64,000 bases of DNA from Pinguiococcus pyrenoidosus (Eukaryota > Sar > Pinguiophyceae > Pinguiochrysidales > Pinguiochrysidaceae): contig JAAMXY010000040.1 in assembly GCA_019677205.1 (NCBI GenBank), positions 248,001 to 312,000 on the forward strand. Reading direction: 5' to 3'. The notes below the pieces were generated by a model. It did no database searches, was not told the DNA's origin, and saw only the letters and a list, made by a program, of their open reading frames with translations. Of this stretch, positions 10,390-21,347 are shown one piece after another. A program made the position numbers and the translations under genes. Each line of letters opens with the position of its first letter. The first letter of the stretch is position 1.

Positions 10390-11420
10390 ACGCGTATCTT
10401 GAATACGAGCTGCAGGCTCATCTTTCGCTGAGGCACCGGCGCGGTGCGACTTGCTTCAGAAAGCCCATCTGTCAGCTGAGACGCGCACGGAGCGTCGCGA
10501 GCGTCGCGCGCGTCTCGAACCGATGGCAACCCTCCCATTACGTGCAACTGCTGAAGATGCCTTGCCTTGAGAATGGAGCCCCTGAAAAGAGAGAGGCTGA
10601 GGGGCACGCTAGGACATCCTCGGGAAATTTTACTAACTGTCATGAGACCGAATTCTGGCGGGAAAAACTCGGAACTGGGCCTTTCAGATTGACCTTTTAA
10701 CATTTTTGAAAGGAGATTGCGGAGCGGTACGGGCCCGCGATTGGTCGAATGGTGTCGCGAATGCCGATCATTGCCGAATATCGGATCTTCAAGGGGGTAC
10801 TCCATGAAGGGAGCCGTAGTGGAGTACCCGCAGCGGACTGGTCACGCGACACGCGTCACGCGACACATCAAATCATCATTTCATGGCATCGCTTGCTTCT
10901 TCACCATTGAAGGCCTCCGCCTGCATCCCAACCGCCAAGTCCACGCTCTTCCCCCGCCACGGCTGCAGCTCGCTTGGCCAGCTCTGGCCGTCCGCAGCGT
11001 CTTCGTCATGCATGCTTCTGCTTTGATGGGCACACAGCATTGCGGATGGGATCACCAAAGCGTCGGCCGCTCGAGAATCGTGCTGCCGCTGCGGCGTGCT
11101 TGGAGGCCGATCCGCGAGCTGCAGAACTTGTTCGGCCGCAGCCAATCACGCATCCCTACGTGTTGCAGGCGTAGTCAGTCTTAGACATTTGAAAAATTCC
11201 AAAATCCACGACGTGCCTCGAGCTTCATTGGTTCATTTCGTCGCTCGGAAACCGTAGTGCGACTGTGCGCGCGAATTACAGCACGCGCCAGACTGGACTG
11301 TTTCACCATGCCCTTCTTCACCGCTGTGGTTCGTTGGCGCTCAGCCACCTCTTTCGACGCCCCGGTTTCGCAAGGATTCCGCAGAGAGAGAGGCCTCTTG
11401 CGCGCCCGGCCTCGGACAAC
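10390..11420. promoter_or_regulatory. Divergent intergenic region between the giant GAF gene and SAR1
   Basis: This is 1,031 bp of non-coding DNA between two genes that diverge, so it should hold both promoters. It contains a perfect 10-bp inverted repeat (arms 10795-10804 and 10820-10829, 15-base loop) and a 12-bp direct repeat of gtcacgcgacac at 10841-10866. Reading frames here look random, and I see no RNA gene. Confidence 0.6.
10795..10829. repeat. Perfect 10-bp inverted repeat
   Basis: The left arm is gggtactcca and the right arm tggagtaccc, its exact reverse complement, separated by 15 bases. It lies in the divergent promoter region, so a hairpin or a dimeric protein-binding site is possible. 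A chance occurrence in about 1 kb is not excluded. Confidence 0.6.
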
Positions 11421-12471
11421 ATGTTCATCTTCGACTGGTTCTACTCGGTGCTGGCTTCGCTGGGTACGTTGTGGGCCAGAGGCGCGCGCTCCGCGCCCTC
11501 CGGGCACCGCGCACGCGCGACAGAGACGAAGAGCTCGAGAAGGCTGTGCGATGCGAACGGCGGCCCGGACGCCTGCGCAAGTCGCCTCGAGGGAATGAAG
11601 AGGGAGGGGGAGAGAAGCGGCGAGCGGAGTGCGGCTTTGCGAGTGTGCCGCAGAACTGTTTCGCGGCAGCTGTGCAGAAGTCGGAAGAAGACACGTGTTG
11701 CCGCTCGTACGGTGCAAGCACTTCTGCACACGCTGGACAGGCGTGTGCAGAATCTCGTGGCAGAAGTAGCTTCAGGTTGAAACGGAGTCGGGCTGGGGTC
11801 CGGACTGCGAGAGGATGCAGTGAGCGCCTCAGCTGAAGCAGCGCCGGCTCTCCGCGCGATTTTGTGGCCGAGAGGGGGGAGCACTTTTCACGCGCCACTG
11901 GTGGCACTTCTCACGGTCTCTCTCTGCGGCTCCTCCAGGGCTGTACCACAAGTCCGCCAAGATTCTCTTCCTGGGTCTGGACAATGCGGGCAAGACGACG
12001 CTGCTCCACATGCTCAAGGAGAACCGCGTCCAGGTCCACGAGCCGACGTTGCACCCCAATCAGGACGAGCTCATCGTCAACAACATTAGATTCAAGACGT
12101 TCGACTTGGGCGGCCACGAGACGGCACGACGCCTCTGGCAAGACTATTTTGCCACGGTGGATGGCATCGTCTTCCTTGTAGATGCGTATGATAGGGATCG
12201 CTTTCCGGAGGCCAAGGAGGAGCTCGACCAGCTCCTCAACCAGGAGGAGCTCGCCAGTGTGCCCGTGCTCGTGCTGGGGAACAAGATTGACATGACCTCG
12301 GCCGCTTCCGAGGACGAGCTACGGGGTTCACTCGGCCTCTACGAGACCTACGGGAAGGTGGACAAGCTCGACGATGGGTACAACATGCGTCCAATCGAAG
12401 TGTACATGTGCTCCGTCGTGAAGAAGATGGGCTACGCGGATGGTTTCAGGTGGCTCGCCAAGTTCCTCTAA
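11421..12471 (+). CDS. SAR1: SAR1 small GTPase (COPII coat)
   Basis: SAR1 is the Arf-family GTPase that starts COPII coat assembly at ER exit sites. Exon 1 (11421-11463) encodes the amphipathic N-terminal helix [15 protein letters not shown]. The intron is 11464-11938 (GT-AG, 475 bp), and exon 2 (11939-12471) completes a 191-residue protein, the usual family length. Exon 2 shows the P-loop GLDNAGKTT, switch I with TLHPNQDE, switch II DLGGHE and the guanine motif NKID. The C-terminal [19 protein letters not shown] is typical of SAR1 rather than ARF, as is the absence of an N-myristoylation glycine. The intron is long compared with the 55-130 bp of most introns here. Identification is secure. 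Confidence 0.97.
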
Positions 12472-12613
12472 GTATCCGCCTGCAGAGAATGCGTTGCCGG
12501 GTGCGTAGGAGAGCGATCCGCGGCCGAAGATAGGTTTTCATGTGGCGAGTGAAGCCGCCGACGTAGCGTCGCAAAACCGCAAGCCGTTGCTTTAGCGCTG
12601 CTGCCGGCTGCCT

Positions 12614-12664
12614 CGCGCAGCGTCGCCGCCTTCTGCGCGCAGCGTCGCCGCCTTCTACGCGCAG
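12614..12664. repeat. Short tandem duplication, about 22 bp
   Basis: A unit of gcgcagcgtcgccgccttct occurs twice in tandem in the short gap between the convergent SAR1 and Pol epsilon genes, followed by two copies of gcacgcagcctc. No function is evident. Confidence 0.6.
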
Positions 12665-12725
12665 TACTCTTCCTCGAAGCGCACGCAGCCTCGCACGCAG
12701 CCTCGCCCGCCTATGCTCACCGCGA

Positions 12726-15700
12726 TCACGCGTCCATCATACTGTGGCGCGCTGCGCCGCCTCGGCCGCCGGCGCCGTCCGCAGCCTCGTGTTCGTATTC
12801 ATAGTCGTCCTCAACCTCATCCTCATCTTCATCGTCTTCGTCCTCTTCGTCTGCTGAGGCGATCCTCTCTCCGTGCGCGTGATTCCCGCCTCCTTCGCCG
12901 GCCCCGCCGTCTTCGCCTTCCTCTTCTATCAAGAGGATGTTTTTCACCACTTCTTGCAACCACTTGAAGTCATGAAAGCGAGCCGCCCGCAGGAGAGTCC
13001 GCATCACCAGCTCAAAATCCTCAGGCGGCTCGTCAAGCACATACTCTCCGCCACTGGGGCTTCGCTCGGAAAGCACGTTGCTTTCAACCTTCTTTGTCTT
13101 CGCGCATCTCCTGTCTTGCAGTTGGTAGCGTGTGACGCGCCGGTTGCAGTCCTCCACGAGCCGTAGCTCGATCGCTGCGGTGTCGTATCTGTGCGAGCAG
13201 TTCTTGCACCGCCACCGATCCTCCCAGGGACCCGTGCAAAGGCTGGCATCCCGGCAAATGTCAAGATCAACGCACGCATTGCAGAAGGTGCAGATCGTGT
13301 CTCGAAGGACGTACGACATGCTCGGGTCTTCCCAGGTTGCGTTCTTGCCGAACTCGCGCATCCCAAGCTCAGCCAACAAGAGACGGCGAAGGACGACCAC
13401 CTCGTCGGCACAGTGCTTGTCAAGCTCAAGCACGTGGGTCACGGCCTTCGCAAACTCCAGCGCCGGATTCTCCAGTTCGCGGTGCGAGCCCGCAAGCGTA
13501 GGGAACGACTCGGGCCCCGTGTTGTGCCGATTGATGTCGGCGACGTTCTCTAGACATCTTCTGGTCAGGTGGGTGCTCACAAGGTCTTTGGTGTATTGCA
13601 CAAGCCTCTTTTGGACGTCATCTTCCCCCTGCAGCTGTGCTCTCATCTTGGACGGCCCACTGGCTCCGTCGAAGCTCACATTCGGGTCCAAGTTCTCGCC
13701 GTCGTCCTCTTCGGACAAGCGAGCACGGAGCTGCTGGGCCTTTGCTTGGGGCTTGTACAGGAACATACCGACGACGATGAGGAAGTACTCGCGAACAGCG
13801 GGGGTCAGGTATTCGGCCAAGTTCCAGTGAGAAACGATGCGGGTGTTGGGAGCCGTGTGCTCCACCAGCTCTTGCTCCGAGGCGGACTGCTCCAGACCGC
13901 GTTCCGCCTCGCCCGCCGCGGCGGGAATCTCAGCCTCGTCATCACTGTCCATGAGCTCCGCTTCCTTTGCGCGTATCAGCTTGGAGTTCAGCAGGGGATC
14001 GTCCTCGAGATCTTCGTCCGAGTCGTTGTCGTCCATGACCTGGCTTCGCTTTGCATTCCGGGCAAGACTCGCCAGATTGGTGCCGAGCTCGTCAGCCTCG
14101 TCGTCCTCCTCTTCCGCAGGCACATCGCCGGGAGGTACGTGTCCTTGATGCGCGGCTTCGCCTTCCTCCTGCGGAGTTCGTGGCTCTGGCTTTCCCATTT
14201 CGACCGCTTCGCCATCGGAGGCAGCGTGCCAGCCGCTGGAGTCGTCACCGTCGTCACCGTCGTCGCCGTCTCCTTCGACACCGTCGTCGCCGTCTCCTTC
14301 GACGCTCTCCGCAGCCTCGGCGCGAGGCTCTGCGGCATCCCCAGCCAGGCCCACCTCGATCCCTCCAAAGTTCTCGCCGTCCATGAAGATCAGCTGCTCC
14401 CAATACTTGGACGCGTTCAGCTGGAGAATGGAGAAGACCGGCATCGCTGTGATCGTCTCAACCACGAAGCTCACGTACTCCTGGGCCGATGCTACATCGG
14501 TCTTCTGTGTGGCGATAAGAATCCTGTTGAACGAGGCGTAGACGACGTGCGCCCCCAAGCGACGCAGCTCGGCGACCAACCGCAGGAAGACCTTCGTCAT
14601 GAGCTGGTGCACCATTTGGTGCAGCGCAGGATCGTACAGCTTGGACTCGGCGGCGCAAAGCCACCGATAGAAGTGCATGAGCATTGCGTCAGCGATTTCG
14701 TTCCCGTTCATGCTGGCCTCTGCGAGCCACTGGGAGACAAGGAGGCGGAGGATCTTGAAAGTGTGGGCCCCCGCGGCGCCATCTCCGGACCTTTGACCGC
14801 CAAGATCCAGCATCTGAGCGCCTTCCAGCTCCTCTAGGCAGGGTTGCGCCATGATCGAGTTTACGGCCAAGGCCATCACTTCGATGTCGATGCAGATCTT
14901 GCGGTATGCGCCAGGCACAGAGATCGTCGGGGTGAAGTGCTGCTCCTCCTCGATGCCAGCGGTGATCTCCACCTCGTCGTTTTCCAAGCCTCCGAGGTCC
15001 GGCCTGCCGCTAGCATGGGCCCACAGGAGCTGTCGATTGTGCTGCAGCATGCGGCTGAAGACCACGTCGGCCAACGCCACGTGGGCGTCCGCCTCGATGT
15101 TCCCCACGGGAATTGACGCGTATCTACGCGGCACGGACAGTGCTGTCAGCCCGCATTTCGTTGGCGGGGTCCTCGGCAGCTATCAACGACACGCACCTTG
15201 CGGACGCCAGCCGGTCCAAGACCCAGTCCGTACTCAGCAACATGCGCTGCAGGCATCTCTGCGTCCCCCATGCCGGCCAGCCGAGTGGCGGGAGCCGATT
15301 GTCCTCCGCGTTGAAGGGCATTTGAATCATGGGGAACTCGTTCAGGAACGGGATCACTCGGCGCCAGCTCCGTGAAGGAATCGTACCCTGAACGATGGCA
15401 ATTGTCGGGCCCGTGCGCTCGGCACTGTGCCGGGCAATGCTTGCGTTCAAGGCGTCCAGGGCCTTCGCGACCGACTTCGTGACCTTATGCGAGAACGTGC
15501 ACTCCGAATCGGGGGAGACTTCGACGTGATCCTGCAAAACCGCCCTACGTAGTGTCACACCACGGCTAAGCAGATGATCTGGGCTCTCGACCAAAATGTT
15601 GCGTCGTGCTCACCTCCAGAGTCGCCGGAACGGCGGCGGGTTCGCCAGCTTGCCGGTGGGGGAGGAGAAGACGACGCTCGCGCGGACTCTTAGGATCGGT

Positions 15701-18700
15701 CGCCCTTCCTCGTCAACTTGCGGCCGCGCGTCGGCGTCCGTATACTGCCCTTCGAGCTCCGCATTGGTTTCGTCAAAGGTCACGAGAACGCTGACGCTGC
15801 GAGCGTCGCTCCGGCTGTGATACACATACATCCGGCGGAAGCTTGCGGAGTCCGGCGTGAGGTAGGAGACCGACTGCGACTTCAATCGCTCGAGGTCGCT
15901 GAGGAGCAGGCCGTCGTTGATGTTCAGATCCTGTCGCTTGCTCTTGATGCGCGCAACGGAACCGAGCTGGAGGATCGCTGTCAAAACTAGAGGACATCTG
16001 AGCTCATACACTCCTTGGACCTGCGGGTGGTGAAGCAGCGCGGCCAAAGCCTGTTCCGATCTGGAGGGGGGGGGGCGATCCGAAAGAGCAAGTCAGCCGA
16101 GGCCTTGCCATAGAAAGGCAGGCACCGAGAAGGAACGGACCTCACGACGCGCCTTTCCGGAAGGGTCAGCTCGAAAAGCTTCTGAGCCTGCTTCCCGTGA
16201 GGCAGATGTCGGGAGCATGGCTTTCCACCGAGGGATTCCAAAGCCTGGAAGAGCATGAGCATTACAAGGAGTGCAGCGATCAACATACGCGGGGCCCTGT
16301 TCTATCTTGCCTGAATGACCGTTCCAGAAGCGTTACCATTCTTCACGTTGACGTAGAGAGTCCTGTCCACCCGCAGACTGAGCTTGTGCAGGGTGATGCG
16401 GTCGCTCATCACCCACAGGTCGAAGATCCCAAGCGTGTCTGTCTCACGGATCTCGACAATCTACAAAGACGCCGTGGTGATAAGCGACGTGAGCCTCGAT
16501 GGCAAGCCTTGCGCATCTCTCACCTGGAGCGCACGCTGCGTCAAGCTCAAGCTTGCATTCTCTAGGAAGCCCGCAACGCCATCGCGAGTGACGGCAGCTT
16601 TCTGCCTCTTGTCGAGCAAGGCTTGCGCCTCCGGGTCGAGGCTCTTGCCATGCTGGAAGTCGAACTCCAACGCACGCTTCATGAGCTTCTTCTCTTCCTT
16701 GAACTCCGCGCGAAGCTTCCTCCAATGCGTCTTGTTGTACGACAGCCACGCCGCGTGATCCTCGTCCATGTCTGGAGCATCGACATCCATTGCGCCCGAT
16801 TCTTGCACGGGAATTGCGTCGTCCTCCAGACCGTCCGCTTCAGCCGCCTTGCGGGATGCGACCTCATCGTTTCGGTCCGAGGACTCCGCTCCAGCCGGTT
16901 GATCCATTCGTGCCCGGCGCAGGAGAGTGACTCGTCCCTTCTGGGCCATCCCGAGGGTGCCCCCGTGCTCCCCAGGACTGCAAAGGCTTTCGATGTCGCC
17001 AGCCTCCTTCTTATCTCTGACATGGAAGACGTCACTGATGCGCCGCTGCACCAAGCCACTTCGCCGTTCGCGGACTTTCCGTTCAAGCCACTCGGGATGC
17101 GCGACTCGTGGTACGGGATTTTCAATGCCTTGCATCGCCGCCGGAATACTTACCACTTTCTGAATCGCAGAGCCGAGGCGCTCTTTATAGTAGTTCCAAT
17201 CAATCACCTGAAAGACGACATGTTTAGCGCAGCGATCCTCCGCAGGTGCGGTCAACTCGTCCTACCTTGCGCATATCGACGTCTTGGAGGCTGTTGTCTT
17301 TCAGCCACTTCCTGAGGAACTTTCTCCTGGTGTCGGCCGGCACGCCCACCGAAAAGATCGCCACTGGGACGGCGCGAGCCGTGACGGGAGCGCCTGCTGG
17401 CAGGTGGCTGATGATGAGGTGGCAATTGAGGCCCCTGTCCTTGATCATCTCCGTTCCGAGGAAGTCTGCCAATCGATTTGCCGCCGTCAGAGCGACGCTC
17501 TTCTGCCCCGCGTACTCCTCAACAGTCTTGGAAATGGTCTTCCTCTCGGCGACCAGCTCGAGGAGCTCTTCGTCGTCAATGCCTTCGCCCTTGGAGTCGA
17601 GCACGTCAAGCCAGTGATTCGCGACAGATGCCACGACAGTGTAGCACTCGTCCAGCGTCGACCCCTCCAGAAACATGCCCGACTCGAAGATCTGAGACTG
17701 GAAGGTCTTTATGACCTCGAGCTCCCCTCGGCGCTTCAGCTCGAATCCTTTCAGCTCGGCGAGCGACCCGTCGTCCTCAAACACTGCGTATCGCTTCTTT
17801 AGCAGCTTGCCCTCTTCAGGACTAGCCGGAAGCACCATCGCTTTGTACGGGCCGTCGAGCTCAAAGAAGATGGAGCACTCTGACGTCGTCGAGAAGCTGT
17901 TCTTCAGCGCGGCGCCGGGAGCTCTTACATCACCTCCGTCGCGCATTTGATACTGATGATTCGTGTAGTTCTCGTGCACGTCTGCATTCAGCATTGCGCA
18001 GGGGTACTCCACGTGGACGGCCTTGCCCGACACCGTCTTGAAGGTAAAGTTCATCGGGAACGAAGCCGGGAGAATGCACCAAATACCGTCCGTGTCGAGC
18101 TCCAGCGGCCTCCCGATCTGCTCCACCAGTTCACGCGCTTGCCGGATAAGATTCGCGCCTGTCAGCGTCACGATGGCGGCCATGGGCATGGACCGCCACC
18201 GAGCTCCTTTGCGCATGACGTAGCCGTAGAAGCTGTTCAAGATGCACTTATGCGCCAGCTGAAGTGAATCGTACAGAACCGCCTTCACCCCTGCACTTTT
18301 CGCCTCCTCCACGTCGCCGGCTTCTTCCGCCTGCGCTTTGGCTTTTTTCCACTTCTTCGTAAGCTTCTTGTAGTCGTAGCGCCGGTCGCGAAAGTTCCTG
18401 ACGGCGTTCACGTAGAAAGGATTCTCTCGCTGGCAGACGACGTCGGTCCTCGGCGCCTCCTCTGTGAGCTTTGTCCTCCTGTACACCCTTTGGCTGTACC
18501 CCTTCAGCCTCTCCCTGACGAGTCGGGTCTGGTCCGCTTCCGGCAGACTTGAGAAAGCCTCGCCATCCACAGTCTCGTGCGTGAGCTGATTCTTGATCTG
18601 ATTGAACTCGGCTTTAGAAGCCGGCGTGAAATCTCCTCGCCAGATCCACTCCATATGGCGTTTGCAGCCATTCTCCTCGGCGTTGAAGTCACAGGCCGCG

Positions 18701-20732
18701 CAGTCTTCCCGACTCACGATGGCGTCCGGCTGCAGTCGGTTCGTAAGGATGATGTTGGGATACATGGCACCGACGTCCATGTGCAGAATCACTGGGTTCT
18801 CGTGCCGCACGGGATTATCCCGAAGCTCCTCGAGCTGAGCCTTGATCATCTCGTACTGCTCGTCGTAGTTCACGACCTCCGCGAGGGACACCTTCTCTTC
18901 CACCTCGAGCGTAAACCGCAGGTCGCGGTGCAGATTGGCGATGAGATCGTCAAACGCTTTCGGGACCAGCTTGAAGTCCGTGGCGATGTCACTGCGGAAG
19001 ATTCCCGTCTCGAGGCACTCCACGTGACCTCCAATGTAGGTCTCGGACTCCAGCAGATGCCCACGGTGGAACTTCATGTCTGCATCTTTCTGCTTGTTGG
19101 GGCAAAGGATGCCTCCTTTGTACGCCTCGACCATGAGGAGCGACTCGCAGAGCGTGCCAGAGCCCTTGCGCAGGACATCCTCGGGGCCGAGAGGGATCAC
19201 GGTGGAGAGCGAGAAGATGAAGTTATGGACGTACTTCGTGTACAAGTAGTACGTCGCAACCGCGTCAGAAACGGAGTAGTGCGCCATCTGCTCCGGGTTG
19301 TCCGACTGGGCAAGCGGGACCATATCCTCGGGGTCGACCTCCACGGGGTTGTATCCGAGCTTGTACCGAGTCACATGCTTCAGGCCTCGCGATCCTGCAC
19401 ATGCCATTCAAAGATTCAAAGGTTAGCATTGCATTGTCCCGGAGGCCTGGGGCGCGGGCACGTGCTCTCGCTCTCACCTTGGGGAAGATAGGAATCTCGG
19501 TTCACCCAGGCAAAGGCGTCGAGATGGACGGCGCATCTGCCGCGGAACTCCTCCCTCTGCAGCTCGATTCCCAGCTCTGAGCGTATGTCCATGCCGTAGA
19601 CCTTCGCCCTCTGCTCGATGAAAGGCCAGTCGAAGAAGTCTCCGTTGTAGGTGACGTAGATCTGCGGCCGCGCTTCGCGGCAGTGGTCAAGGAACCGGCG
19701 AAGCAGCCCTTCCTCAGACGCCTCGTTGAACACGGTGAAGACCCCTGGGTACGAAGGCTTCGGCGTGTACTCGAAGTCTTCGATGTCCTTGGAGACCACC
19801 GATCGACTGACGATGAGAAACCCTTCGCCGTCGATCATGTACGAGATCATGAACACTTGGTCCGCCTCGGCCTGCGGGAACTTCAGAGGCGCTTTCGTAC
19901 ACTCGATGTCAAAGGCTAAGATTCGCGGCTCCGCAGCTTCCAACATGCCACGCTGCCACTCGACGCTCGTGCTTATGCCGTTCCCGGTCGGCGTGCAGAT
20001 GTACCAGCCGCCGACGCGGATGTCCAGGTCGATGTTGACGCGCATCACGTAGGGCACGTCATAGTCGCGCAAGTCCACGAGGGTCTCCAGAAAATCCTCC
20101 ACGTCCCCCGCCGCATCCGAGGAGACGCTCGAGTAGGCGTTGTTCAGCGTGACCCGTTTCCGATTCTCGTCGACAATTGGCTTGAGCAGGGTTCTGCATT
20201 CCACCAGATCCGACACCGTGCTGAAGACCAGCTTCAGGAGATGTCGCTGCCGCCCACCGAGGTGGTTGGGCATGTCCAAGTCCTCCATCTGCACTTGCTC
20301 CACCCGAAGGCCGAGATCTTCGAACTTACGCGTCAAGACCAGGGCCGCATCCGCAAGGAACTTGGGCTCGGAGACAAGTACGTAAAAGTATGGGTCGTAG
20401 AGCACGGTGGTTTTGAAGGTGCCGGAGCCCTTCTCAACGCAGTAGATGTCCACCCCGGCCTTCTCCACGCCTTCTTCGTTGGGAAGGCTGGTGGGTAGGA
20501 TGTTGAAAATCCACCCAAGCCTGGCTTCGCCCTCGGCGAACCGCTCGAACCCGAGGCCTGCGTCGAAGGCATCGTTCTCGAGGCGTCGCTGCTCGCGCTG
20601 CGACATGTCTCGCCGGCTCTTCGCCGCCGCTGCTTGCGCCTTGACCTTCTTCGCTGCCTCCTGACTTTTCTTCGACTTATCGCCCCTCGGGCGAGAGTTC
20701 AGGCGCCGGGGCCTGCGGAAAGGCCGCTTCAT
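12726..20732 (-). CDS. POLE: DNA polymerase epsilon catalytic subunit
   Basis: This is the leading-strand replicative polymerase with a 3'-5' proofreading exonuclease. Eight exons close in phase: 20732-19478, 19394-17266, 17207-16524, 16460-16337, 16244-16141, 16050-15614, 15544-15197 and 15123-12726, giving about 2,492 residues. The 16.0-16.3 kb junctions are the least certain. Exonuclease motif I is FDIECTK (about residue 272) and motif II NGDFFDWPFI. Polymerase motif A is MDVGAMYPNII (about 623), motif B KCILNSFYGYVMRKG, and motif C the DTD in ELDTDGIW (about 850). The epsilon-specific stretch NYYKERLGSAIQKVVSIPAA follows. The inactive second polymerase/exonuclease half includes RPDLGG, and the end carries Cys pairs CTFCNACVDLDIC and CKNC, the metal-binding module. 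It is longer than the usual 2,200-2,300 residues because of acidic inserts and a very acidic tail. The first ATG is at 20732; a GTG five codons upstream is not needed. Confidence 0.96.
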
Positions 20733-21347
20733 GCTGCCTTGGATCACGACCGGGACACCTGCGGCGCGTTGATGAATGTGCGCAAAGGCGTCCCAGGAGG
20801 GTCCCCAGGAGCCTGCTTCCCAAGAACAGGCGACGAAAAGTCCACCGACGGCGCGCGGCGTGCTTCAGGAGGCGGATCTCCGGGACGTTACGTTCAAATC
20901 GCTGGAGCGCGGGAAGCCGCAGCCGCGAGTTCTTCCCTTCATGCGTAGAACAATGAAATTAAGAAGCGGACTTGTCAACGAAGTTGCGATGCTATGCTAC
21001 GGCGAGAAAGTATCCGTTAGTGCGTTGTTGTGAATCCCACGAATCACGCCACAGCAGCGCGGTACTTATCCAGCTCTGCTTTGGCGACAGCAACTTCGAA
21101 ACTTTCAAGTTTCGTTGTCCGCACCACTCCAACTCTTTGACGCACCACTTGACTTGTCCGCAAGCGACTGGCGGTCATCGGCTTCCTTGGCGCTCGGAAA
21201 GGCTGCGGTGGTCTTTGGAAAGGTGAAGAAAGGCAAGCGTGGCGCTTTGAGGCCAGGGAGCGTGCGCTGGTGCTTGGTCGCTCCGTTTTGCGCTTCGGAC
21301 CTTGAGTTGCTGCGATGAGCGGGTGATCTGAGCAGGACGATTCCGTC
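20733..21347. promoter_or_regulatory. Divergent intergenic region, Pol epsilon / repeat protein
   Basis: This is 615 bp between two divergent start codons, presumably carrying both promoters. The open frames do not resemble known proteins, and I see no clear motif or repeat. Confidence 0.5.

Noticed and set aside
13569-14837. 422-codon plus-strand frame opposite Pol epsilon exon 8
   Set aside because: It lies opposite a conserved polymerase exon and has no recognisable domain; its length follows from the GC-rich codon use of the sense strand.
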